Below, piece by piece: positions 45,826-56,175 of a stretch of 64,000 nt of DNA. Both the position numbers and the translations under genes were made by a program. Each line of letters opens with the position of its first letter. Position 1 is the stretch's first letter. The stretch is from positions 5,964,235 to 6,028,234 of the forward strand of contig NC_057828.1 of the NCBI RefSeq assembly GCF_910594005.1, written 5' to 3'. This stretch comes from Cervus elaphus (Eukaryota > Chordata > Mammalia > Artiodactyla > Cervidae). The notes under the pieces were generated by a model. The model was not told the DNA's origin, searched no databases, and was given only the letters and a program-made list of their open reading frames with translations.

Positions 45826-46797
45826 AGGTCAGGAAGCAACAGTTGGAACTGGACATGGAACAACAGACTGGTTCCAAATAGGGAAAAGAGTACGTCAAGG
45901 CTGTATATTGTCACCCTGCTTATTTAACTTATATGCAGAGTACCTCATGAGAAACTCTGGGCTGGAGGAAGCACAAGCTGGAATCAAGATTGCCGGGAGA
46001 AATATCAATACCCTCAGATATACAGATGACACCACCCTTATGGCAGAAAGTGAAGAAGAACTAAAGAGCCTCTTGATGAAAGTGAAAGAAGAGAGTCAAA
46101 AAGTTGGCTTAAAGCTCAACATTCAGAAAACTAAGATCATGGCATCCGGTCCCATCACTTCATGGCAAATAGATGGGAAAAGAGTGGAAACAGTGGCTGA
46201 CTTTATTTTTCTGGGCTCCAAAATCACTGCAGATGGTGATTGCAGCCATGAAATTAAAACATGCTTACTCCTTGGAAGGAAAGTTATGACCAATCTAGAC
46301 AGCATATTAAAAAGCAGAGACATCACTTTGTTAACAAAGGTCAGTCTAGCCAAGGCTATGGTTTTTCCAGTAGTCATGTGTGGATGTGAGAGTTGGACTA
46401 TAAGGAAAGCTGAGCGCCGAAGAATTGATGCTTTTGAACTGTGTTGTTGGAGAAGATTCTTGAGAGTCCCTTGGACTGCAAGGAGATCCAGCCAGTCCAT
46501 CCTAAAGGAGATCAGTCCTGGGTGTTCATTGGAAGGACTGATGCTGAAGCTGAAACTCCAATATTTGGCCACCTGATGCAAAGAGCTGTCTCATTTGAAA
46601 AGACCCTGATGCTGGGAAGGATTGAGGGCAGGAGGAGAAGGGGACCACAGAGGATGAGATGGTTGGATGGCATCACCAACTCGATGGACATGGGTTTGGG
46701 TAGACTCCAGGAGTTGGCGATGGACAGGGAGGCCTGGCGTGCTGTGGTTCACGGGGTTGCAAAGAGTCAGACCCGACTGAGCGACTGAACTGAACTG
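45826..46797 (+). repeat. BovB LINE, 5'-truncated, reverse-transcriptase remnant
   Basis: 3' kilobase of BovB in sense orientation, ending in gcgactgaactgaactga. A reading frame of about 260 codons covers part of the RT domain: GCILSPCLFNLYAEYLMRNS is visible. The catalytic YADD box is mutated to YTDD (LRYTDDTTLM). A frameshift after residues LKLKLQY separates the last part. Not expected to be active. Confidence 0.96.
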
Positions 46798-47044
46798 ATG
46801 TCCTCATGAGAAAAGGAGATTAGGATACACACAAAGTACACAGACAGAAGGGTAAACATGAAGACAAATTTTTTAAAAATTTGAAGTATAAAATATTTGA
46901 AAGGAATATATAGAGGTATAAATCCTAAAAGACTAAATGGCTGCAGGGGTAAATACCAAACTCAGGATAATGGTTCCCTCTTCAGTTGAAGGAGGGAAGT
47001 GTCATTGGAGAATATACTGAAGGGGAACTTTTAAAAATACTTAT
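46798..47044. other. Short intergenic stretch
   Basis: AT-rich; nothing recognised. Confidence 0.5.
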
Positions 47045-47178
47045 TTTTATCTATTTATTTGGCTGCACAGAGTCTTAGTTGTGGCATGTGGGAACTAGTT
47101 CCCCAACCAGGGATCAAATCCAGGGCCCCAGCATTGAGAGATCAGAGTCAATCACTGGATCATCAGGGGAGTCCCACA
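47045..47178 (-). repeat. CHR-type SINE
   Basis: Antisense: tatttatttggctgcacaga, ttccccaaccagggatcaaa, and an end at atcaggggagtccc. Confidence 0.8.
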
Positions 47179-47179
47179 T

Positions 47180-47766
47180 GTAGGACTTTTTTGTACAGGT
47201 AATGTATTGTTCTCTAAGAAGAATTGTGGGGAAAAGGAGTCATATGCTTCATTATACTTTTTTGCATGTCTGAAATAGTTTCTTACAGCTTTTCAGAAAG
47301 ACTATAGACCAATAACATTGGCTTTTAATTCCTTTAAAGCTGCAGTAGGCCTTAGAAAATTTATTCAATTCACTCATTTTACATTACAGATTGGGAAACT
47401 AAAAACCTGTGGAACTTTCTGGTTTCTAGAGTAGTTGGACTAAACCCAGATTTCCTGTTTATTAAATAAATGGTTTGTGAGCACAGTTCTTAGAGAAGGA
47501 AGTGGGGATCACTGAATCAGTTATGATCTTGTTGAACCAATTTTGTTTTCTTTTTTGGCAAGATTACTTGGCTGGTAAAAGAAATACTATAGATATGATT
47601 TGTTTTCATTATAGAAAGTCTTTTTTTTTTTTTTTTTTTATGAACTCCTTGGGAAATGTTGCCAGATGTTGACCTCTTGGGATAATTGGTTTAAGAACAA
47701 CTCTGGAAGAGGAACTCTGGAATCGTGAATCAGAGTCAACTATGAGGGGTAAGCTCTATTCTTTTT
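47180..47766. other. Intergenic unique DNA
   Basis: Contains a T20-like homopolymer at about 47621-47640; no gene seen. Confidence 0.6.
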
Positions 47767-48108
47767 TAAAAATAATTTATTTTTGGCTGTGCTGGGTCTT
47801 CACTGCTGTTCAGGTGTTTCCTCCAGTTGTGGAGAACAGGAGCTCCTCTCTAGTTGTGGTCTGCAGCCTGCTCACTCCAAGGCTTCTCCTGATGTGGGAC
47901 ACCGGCTCTAGCGCATGTGGGCTTCATTGGTTGCAGCACATGGGCTCAGTTCTTGCTGCTTGTGGGCTCTAGAGCACAGGCTCAGGAGTTGTGGTACATG
48001 GGCTTAGGTGTTCTGCAGCATGTGGGGTCTTCCTGGACCAGGGATTGAATCTGTGTCTTCTGTATCGCCAGGTGGATTCTTTTACCACTGAGCCACCAGG
48101 GAAGCCCC
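47767..48108 (-). repeat. Long CHR-type SINE
   Basis: Antisense tRNA-derived element: aatttatttttggctgtgct at the left, ccaccagggaagcccc at the right, with the typical gttgtggtacatgggcttag internal text. Confidence 0.88.
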
Positions 48109-49620
48109 AGCTCTATTCTTACTCATTCCCTACTCAACATATTTATCAAGGCTTTAAATGAAAATAGTTTGTATATGTTAATCAACAATATGCAAAAGTG
48201 AAAGAGCTAATCCCTCCTGATTCTCCAGGCAAGGCCACCTGCAGCTCTCATTGCACTTACCACATTCTCTTTACCTGGACATTCTGACGGCACCTCCAGG
48301 AGTCACTTGTTTTAGAATGCTCTAAGCTGGTGCTTGGCACATAGTAGGTGTTCAACAAATACTTGTGGACCTTAAACTGAATTGCGTAACAGGATCATAA
48401 TCCAAAAAGTCCAGTAGACAATAGGAAAGGCCCTAAAATAACCAGGTACTAGTTAAAAGATACAAAACAAATTTCTGTTTGGGATTTTTTTTTCAATTAA
48501 AATTAATTGCAGAAAAAGAGAGGAGAAATAGTTAACAGTTCACCTAGAAAAGCTTTCTGGGAGCAACTGTGAAAAAGGAATTAATTCTTCAGCTCATTTA
48601 CAGAACTCTGGATCTCCACCTAAGTCGGAGGTGATGCCAGAAACAGAAAAAGGTGCAATGTGCAAATAAAGAAATGTCATTGCCTCATTTGCATAGGTGT
48701 GTATCTGGTTCCGGGAGGCACATTTTAAATTGGACAAACAGGTTCTTGAAGCCACAGCAGATAAGTAGTTGAAAGCTCTGAGGGGATTTTCAGCAAGCAG
48801 AAAAACAAAAGGTTAGAGATGGGACATGGTAGCTGTCTGAAAAAAAAAAAAAAGAAAAGAAAAAATAGTATTAGAAAGAAAGAAGCCTTAGTCTTCTCCA
48901 AAGTGCAGAATTAAAACCAATAGAGATGGTAAAATAACATATTTCAGCTCAAAAATTCCTGGAGTATCTAGACTCATCCTACAATAAACGAAGTGAAGTA
49001 TTTGGGAGGGGTCATGCCATTTGGCACCGGCAGAGGTTGAAGACAGCGTCTAGACTCATCCTACAATAAATGAAATGAAGTATTTGGGAGGGGTCATGCC
49101 ATTTGGCACCGGCAGAGGTTGTAGACAGCGTGCCTGAGAAGTTTGTTGAAGGCACTTTTGTGTTGTGAGAGAAGAGGCTAGACGACTTGATTGTGTGATC
49201 CAAATAAGCTCCACCTCATTGTCCTTTGCGCTTCTCTTTTAACATTCACCACATATTTTGTAGTGATCTCTATATAATCTTATCCTCGCCCAATTAGCGA
49301 CAACACTAGTGTGCTGTTTTTCTGCTCCACCACGTCTGGGGAGTAAGAATGAATAAGCTAACACCGAGAAGCAGAGCGGGTGGCTTTTCAGCTTTCTAAA
49401 GAGCTGAAAAGGTGTCTCTGATGGTGCTTTTAGCTTTCCCCCTACCCTGGTTTTTTTTTTTTTTTTTTTTAACTCTCCCAGGACACGTTTATAAATAGCA
49501 TAAGACCCTGCGATTTCCTCAAATGGTATCTCTTGAAACCCCAGAAGTCTTAGTCGTCCAGGCCCTGCTACTCTCTTTCCCCGGACTGGGATCTCCTCTA
49601 TGGTAGGGCCAGCTCAGTGT
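48109..49620. other. Intergenic DNA left of the second CpG island
   Basis: A MIR/L2-like end (about 48325-48365), a poly(A) run near 48841 and a poly(T) run near 49452-49471, plus the 82-bp tandem duplication (48967-49130). An octamer ATTTGCAT is present near 48688. No gene was recognised. Confidence 0.6.
48967..49130. repeat. 82-bp tandem duplication
   Basis: Copies at 48967-49048 and 49049-49130 both begin tctagactcatcctacaata and differ at about three positions, two of them within aaacgaagtg versus aaatgaaatg. A recent event. Confidence 0.97.
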
Positions 49621-49639
49621 TCTAGCTCTCTAGCCCTCC

Positions 49640-50110
49640 CGTTGGCCCATCTATGGTTTCCGGAGGCCTCACCGGAAGCTCCTCTGGGCGATGGGTTGGG
49701 GAGGCCGGAAGTTGCGCCCTCACTACTCGCCGTTTCAAAATGCTGCTAGGACCTTAGGGACAGTTGAGTGACGCCCCCTCACCCCCGGGCTCGGCGGAAA
49801 GCGACTCATGGAACGGCCGTAAGGTGTGGCTTTTGGGTTTCGTTGGCGAGGTGCCGGCAGGCCGGGAGCGGGGGGCGGGGGGTGGGAGCGACGCGGCCAG
49901 GTGTGCGGCCCGGGGCAGGGGCGGCCGGCGGGAGGAGCCAGAGAAGTGGGTGGCGGTGTGCGGAAGGTCGCCTGGGCGAGGCCGGGCTGGTGGGGTAAGC
50001 GCCATGCGACGCGAATCCGCGGAGGACGATGGTGGGAGTGTAGTGACGAGGCACAGGTCCGCCGGCGGGTTACCGACCGGAAGTCTGGATGGATGGTGCT
50101 CGATAGGACG
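49640..50110 (+). promoter_or_regulatory. MDM4: CpG island and probable MDM4 promoter
   Basis: Abrupt rise in CpG and GC. ETS-type motifs: CCGGAAG at 49672-49678, CCGGAAGT at 49705-49712, and an inverted tttccgg at about 49657. An AP-1/CRE-like TGAGTGACG lies at about 49765. There is no TATA box. ETS and AP-1 input at the MDM4 basal promoter is reported for human; applying it here is inference. Position and divergence from PIK3C2B match human 1q32.1. Confidence 0.7.
49740..49994 (+). other. MDM4: Probable MDM4 non-coding first exon
   Basis: MDM4 (MDMX) encodes a p53-binding negative regulator whose first exon is non-coding. Here the only plus-strand CpG-island exon candidate ends with GGTGGG|GTAAGC, a good donor at 49995. 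A second possible donor, GGCC|GTAAGG, lies at 49819. Its identity rests on synteny with PIK3C2B and the tRNA-Lys pair plus orientation, not on coding sequence. The left edge is approximate. The open frame at 49764-50375 is considered chance. Confidence 0.55.
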
Positions 50111-50563
50111 GAAAGTGAGAGGACGACTGAGGCACTTTGAAGGAAAGACGGGAAAGAGGGAGGAGAGAATGACACTGCGGTGTCTTCAAGATTTTATGGT
50201 AGTGATTTTCAGGGCCACGGACCATCTGTTTCAGAGGCCTTCGAGTACTCATTTGAAGACTGCTCATTTGGGGGCCACACCCATACTTCCCCTAACAGAA
50301 TATCAGGAGCTGGAGCTCGGGAAGATGTATTTTAATCAGCGCGTTCCCTTGTTTCTTGTCCACCTCCAAGTTTGAAAACCATTGTTATAAAGCGACACGC
50401 AGAGAAAATGCTGCTGCTCTTTTCCTTCATCTCGGAAGCTCTCTTAGGAAGCTCCTCCATGCCGTGGGATGTTGGCATGGGAAACAAGTATCAAAGGTCC
50501 TTGGTACTTTTTGGTATTAAGTATTACTACATCTCAGTTTGTGTTTGGTCTCCTCCCTCTTAC

Positions 50564-50770
50564 TTGGGCTTCCCCAGTGGTTCAGCGGTAAAGAATCCGC
50601 CTGCAATGCAGGAGTCGCAGTTTGAATCCCTAGGTTGGAAAGATCCCCTGGAGGAGGGCATGGCAACCCACTCCAGTACTCTTGCCTGGAGAGTCCCGTG
50701 GACGGAGGAGCCTGGTGGGCTACTGTCCATGGGGTCGCAAAGATTCGAAGACGACTGAAGCGACTTAACA
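50564..50770 (+). repeat. Bov-tA SINE
   Basis: Full-length copy: gggcttccccagtggttcag … aagacgactgaagcgactta. Confidence 0.95.
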
Positions 50771-51419
50771 CTCATGCACGTACTCATACATTTCTGTTAC
50801 GAAGAGTTCATTTCCTTTAAAAGTATTTACTTAAGAATATTTTGTTTCACAGTATAGTCAGGATCACAATTTTTTATAGTTTTTTTAAAAAATCAAAATA
50901 CTACTTGCCTGTTGTTGAAGAAAAGCACACAGTATAGAAGTGTGTAAAATGAACTGTCTGTTAACCTGTCCCCTCCTCAAGCTAGCTACCCTTAACTGCT
51001 GGATATTATGTTCTTTCTGACTTTTTCTACATGTATTCTTATTTTTAAACAACAGTGAGGTCATTTTGTATCTATTATTCTGCACCTTAAATTTTTCAGT
51101 AGCAACATCAGAGGAAGCTTTCCATAAAGTGTACATATAATATTTTCTTTTAAGGACTTGAGTATTGCATACAAGAATTTCTTCAAGGGATTTTTCGGTT
51201 GTTTCCTAAAGCATATTGTTTGTTTTGCAAACTGTGCTGGAGTATATTCTTGCTACACTCTTCATTTTTTTAGGTGTGTTGCAGACCTGGTAAGAACTAA
51301 AACAATATCTGAATGGTAGTTTTTTTTTTTCTAAAGAAAAAAGTTGGTTTTCTTATTTTCATGTATCTAGCTGAAAGAGAATCAGACAGTAGTGTTTAGT
51401 AGAGGTTTTCAGGACTTCA

Positions 51420-51548
51420 TGGAGAAGGAAATGGCAACCCACTCCAGTACCCTTGCCTGGAAAATCCCATGGGAGGAGCCTGGTAGGCTACAGTCCATGG
51501 GGTCACAAAGAGTTGGACACTACTGAGCGACTTTACTTACTTACTTAC
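51420..51548 (+). repeat. Bov-tA SINE (tail type) with 12-bp target-site duplication
   Basis: Starts tggagaaggaaatggcaacc and ends in (ttac)n. It is flanked by ttcaggacttca at 51408-51419 and 51549-51560. Confidence 0.96.
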
Positions 51549-51943
51549 TTCAGGACTTCAAAGAATTGATAACACTGATTAGTTTTGCTAACTTCTGACA
51601 AGAAGCTTTTATTTTAGTTAGTCTTTAAATTATAGTTGTCTTCAAAGGTAGAGATCAAAGATCAGGTATAAGAGTCTCTTGGACTAAGTGTAGGGTAAAA
51701 ATCACTCTTCCATTATCCTTGAGAGACATATAAGACTGTTCTTGCTCTCTATGATTTCAGTTCAGTAGGGGACACACATAAAAGCATAAAATTAATATTG
51801 TGGGTATTTTAATAGAGGTGCTCTTTTGTCATCACCTTCCTTTGGGGAGTCAGAAAAGCCTTGACTAAGGAGGTTACTAGAAACCAAGATTAGTAGTTTT
51901 TTCAAGCTGCAGTTGGCAAACACATGGGATTTTTGTGATTTCT

Positions 51944-52062
51944 TATGGGAAATGGCAACCTACTTCAGTATTCTTGCCTGGAGACTCCCACAGACAGAGG
52001 AGCCTGCCAGGCTACAGTCCATGGGGTCGCATAGAGTCAGACACGACTGAGCACACACAGCA
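51944..52062 (+). repeat. Bov-tA SINE tail fragment
   Basis: From gggaaatggcaacctacttc to acacgactgagcacacacag. Confidence 0.92.
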
Positions 52063-52610
52063 TACATTTACTGTGTGCCATTCAGTAGGGTAATTAAAAC
52101 CGATTGTTTTAATTCAGTATTGCTTTTTCTTTTTTCCCACCTTTGTAGTGAAATATTTTAAAGTTTCACAGCTGTGTCATTTTATTTACCTTTAAATATG
52201 TCATGATGTAGCTCTTACTAAGTTGTTGTTTTTCAGTCACTGAGTCATGTCTGACTCTTTGCCACTGCATGAATTACAGCATGACAGGATTCCCTGTCCT
52301 TCACTATTTCCCAAACTTGCTCAGACTCATGTCCATTGAGTCAATGATGCCATCCAACCATGTCATCTTCTGTTGCCGCCTCCTCCTGCCCTCAGTCTTT
52401 CCCAGCATCAGCGCCTTTTCCATTGAGTCTGGCTCTTTGCATCAGGGGCCAAAGTATTGGAGTTTCAGCTTCAGCATCTGTCTTCCAATGAATATTCAGG
52501 ATTGGTTTTCTTTAAGATTGACTGGTTTGATCTCCTTGCTGTCCAAGGGATTCTCAAAAGTCTTCTTCAGCACCACAGTTCAGAAGCTTTGGTGCTCAGC
52601 TTTCTTTCTT

Positions 52611-52767
52611 TTTTTTTTTATTTATTTATTTATTTTTTTTTTTCAGTGGGTTTTGTCATACATTGACATGAATCAGCAATAGATTTACACGTATTCCCCA
52701 TCCCGATCCCCCCTCCCCCCTCCCTCTCCACCCGATTCCTCTGGGTCTTCCCAGTGCACCAGGTTCG
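52611..52767 (-). repeat. 5'-truncated ruminant L1 nested in BovB
   Basis: 157 bp: poly(T)/(attt)n at the left (the element's poly(A) tail), then cagtgggttttgtcatacat and ccagtgcaccaggttcg, the ruminant L1 3' end in antisense. It is flanked by an exact 20-bp duplication, ggtgctcagctttctttctt, at 52591-52610 and 52768-52787. Confidence 0.95.
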
Positions 52768-52885
52768 GGTGCTCAGCTTTCTTTCTTGTCCAGCTTTCAC
52801 ATCCATATATGACTACTGGAAAAACCATACCTTTGACTATACAGACCTTTGTCAGCAGAGTAATGTCTCTGCCTAGGTTGGTTAT

Positions 52886-53012
52886 TGGAGAAGGAAATGG
52901 CAACCCACTCCAGTTTTCTTGCCTGGAGAAACCCAGGGACGGGGGAGCCTGGTGGGCTGCCGTCTATGGGGTAGCACAGAGTCGGGCATGACTGAAGCGA
53001 CTTAGCAGCAGC
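52886..53012 (+). repeat. Bov SINE nested in BovB
   Basis: tggagaaggaaatggcaacc … aagcgacttagcagcagc inserted in the BovB text, between a diverged duplicate pair aggttggttat and aggttcgtcat. Confidence 0.92.
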
Positions 53013-55913
53013 AGGTTCGTCATAGCTATTCTTCCAAGGAGCAAACGTCTTTTAATTTCATGGCTGCGGTCACCATCAACAGTGATTTTGGAGTCCAGGA
53101 AAATATAATCTGTCGCTGTTTCCTCTTTTTCCCCATCTATTTGCCATGAAGTGACGGGACCAGATGCCATGATCTTAGTTTTTAATGTTGACTTTTAAGC
53201 CAACTTTTTTCACACTCTTTCACCTTCATCAAGAGACTCTTTAGTTCCTCTTCACTTTCTGCTACTGGGTGGTGTTACGTGCATATCTGAGGTTATTGAT
53301 ATTTCTTGATTCCAGCTTGTGAGTCATTCAGCCAGGCATTTTGCATCATGTACTTGGCCTAGAAGTTAAATAAGCAAGGTGACAGTATACAGCCTTGACA
53401 TACTGCTTCCCTAGTTTTGAACCAGTCCACTGTTCCGTGTAAGATTCTAACTATTGCTTCTTATCCTGATTACAGGTTTCTCAGGAGAAAGGTAAGGTGG
53501 TCTGGTATTCTCATCTCTTGAAGAATTTTTCAGTTTGTTGTGATCCACATAGTCAGAGGCTTTAGCATAGGCAATAAAGCAGAAATATGTTTTTTTGAAT
53601 TTCCTTGCTTTTTCTATGATCCAGTAGATGTTGGCAATTTGATCTCTGGTTCCTGTATCTTTTCTAAATCCAGCTTGTACATCTAGAAGTTCACATACTG
53701 CTGAAGCCTAGCTTGAAGGGTTTTGAGCATAATCTTGTGCGTGTGTGAAATGAGTGCAATTGTACGGTAATTGGAACATTCTTTGCCTTTCTTTGGGATT
53801 GGAATGAAAACGGACCTTTTCCAGTCCTGTGGCCACTGCTGAGTGTTCCAAATTTGCTGGCATATTGAGTGCAATACTTTAACAGCATCATCTTTTAGGA
53901 TTTAAAGTAACTCTGCTGGAATTCCATCACCTCTACTAGCTTTGTTTATAGTAATGCTTCCTAAGGCCCCCTTTTCGTCACAGTCCAGGTTGTCTGGCTC
54001 TAGATGCGTGACCACACCATCGTGGTTATCTGGGTCATTAAAACCTTTTTTTTTGTACAGTTCTTCTGTGTATTCTTTCCACCTCTTTTTAATATCTTCT
54101 GCTTCTGTTAGGACCCTGCTGTTTCTGTCCTTTATTGTGCCATCTTTGCATGAAATGTTCCCTTGGTATCTCTAATTTTCTTGAAGAGATCTCTAGTCTT
54201 TCCCACTCTATTGTTTTCCTCTATTCGCATTGATCACTGAGGAAAGCTTTCTTATCTCCTTGCTATTCTCCGGAACTCTACATTCAGTTGGGTAAATCTT
54301 TCCTTTTCTCCTTTGCCTTTCACTTCTCTTCTTTTCTCAGCTGTTTGTAAGACCTCCTCTGACAATCACTTTACCTTCTCGCATTTCTTTTTCTTGGGTA
54401 TGGTTTTGCTCACCGTCTCCTGTACAACGTTACCAACCTCCATCCGTAGTTCTTCAGGCACTCTGTCTATCGGATCTGATCTCTCAAATCTATTTGACAT
54501 TTCCGCTGTATAATCATAAGCAATTTGATTTAGGTCATACCTGAATGGCCTAGTGGTTTTCCCTACTTCAATTTGAGTCTGAATTTTGCAATAAGGAGTT
54601 GATGATCAGAGCCACCAGGTCTTGTTATTGTTGACTACATAGAAGGTCTCCATCTTCAGCTGCAGAGAATATAATCAGTCTGATGTGGTATTGATATCTG
54701 ATGATGTCCATGTGTAGAATTGTCTCTTGTGTTGTTGGAAGAGGGTTTTGCTATGACCAGTGTGTTCTCTTGGCAAAACTCTTGTTAGCCGTTGCCTTGC
54801 TTCAATTTGTACTCCAAGGTCACATTTGCCTCTTAGCAGTTTTTAAAAAGTTACCACAGTGCCTTTCGACTACCATTAACAGCTTCTTAATAGTATCTAA
54901 AACCTAGTACATAATTCAGAATTTCTTGATTGTTTAGGAAAAAAAATGACACTTTTGCAGATGGCTTTTTTGAAACAAGACTTGAACAAGGTCCATCCAT
55001 TGTATTAGGGTAATGTTTTTTTAAGTGTTTGTGAACAGTCTTCCACTTTAGCAGTAACGGTGCACTCAAGGTACTATAGAATTTCCTACATTCTGGATTT
55101 GGCTGATTGCCTGCTTTTAATGTTGTTTTTTCTGTCCTCAATTTTTTTTCCTACTACAAATAAGTAGTAGTTAGATCTAGAGGCTTGATTAGATTTGGAC
55201 TTGAGGGCAGGGGGTCAAGAATGCTTCATAGGAAGTACTGGCTGCTTTCCTTTGCTTCACACAGAAAGCACCTGATGTCTGAATGCCTCTCCCTCTTCTT
55301 CGAGATAAGATTGGTCAATGGGTCAAATGCCATAAGCCTGCTCAATGTGTTTAAAAATTTCCCTTTTCCCCAACCTTTCACTTAAATGATTTTAGCATCT
55401 GTTAATGATTTTTGTGAAGATGACATTTAACTCAGAGACTGGAAATTTTAGGATGAGTCAGTCTGGTACAGAACTCAGTGTTCAAAATGAAGGACCAGTG
55501 TGTGCAAAGGCCCTGTTTTAGAAACAGAACAGGTCAGTGTGGACAAGGTGCATGGAGTGAGGGGTGGAGCAGTGCAAGTTGGAAAGACTGGGAAGGTGCT
55601 GCGGGCCTGGGCTGTTTTAGAACAGTCCCAAGCAGTGGAGTGGGGTCTGGCAGGGCAGGATTGTTTGGTTTTTTAATCCTTCTGGCTGTAGTGTGGAGTT
55701 TGAATTGAAGTGGGGTTAGAGAGATAGTTACGGATCTACTGCAGTGACACAGGCAAGAAATATTTTTTGATGTGGGGAATTGGTCATGAAAATGAAGAGA
55801 AGGGGTGGTTTTGAAAGATTTTTAAGAGTTAAAATCCATAAAGTTTGATGTGATAATGGAGAAAGAGGGCGAGAGCAAGATGATGACTGAACTTTCTGTT
55901 TTGAGAAGTGAAA

Positions 55914-56106
55914 ATGAAAGTTGCTCAGTTGTGTCTGACTTTTCGCAGCCCCATGGACTGTACAGTCCATGGAATTCTCCAGGCCAGAATATTGGAGTGG
56001 GTAGCCTTTCCCTTCTCCAGGGGATCTTCCCAACCCAGGGATCGAACCCAGGTCTCCTGTATTGCAGGCGACTTCTTTATCAGCTGAGCTGCAAGGGAAA
56101 CCCCTG
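55914..56106 (-). repeat. Bov-tA SINE
   Basis: Antisense from aaagttgctcagttgtgtct to tcagctgagctgcaagggaa. Confidence 0.94.
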
Positions 56107-56175
56107 TTTTGAGAAACTGAATGTAAAATGATAAGCTTTAATCTTGGACAAGTTATTTGACTTCTTTAAGCCTCA

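Larger units (their letters stand above)
52223..54800 (-). repeat. BovB LINE, long degraded copy with nested insertions
   Basis: Antisense BovB from its 3' end (ttgtttttcagtcactgagt) leftward edge to at least 54560 and probably about 54800 (tgatgatcagagccaccagg), so it includes part of the endonuclease region as well as RT. The frame is broken many times. It is interrupted by an L1 piece (52611-52767) and a Bov SINE (52886-53012). Confidence 0.93.

Noticed and set aside
45785..46788. Reverse-transcriptase open frame as a host gene
   Set aside because: BovB LINE sequence with a mutated catalytic box and frameshifts.
49764..50375. 203-codon plus-strand frame over the second CpG island
   Set aside because: Crosses a good donor at 49995 and does not resemble MDM4, whose coding start is in a later exon.
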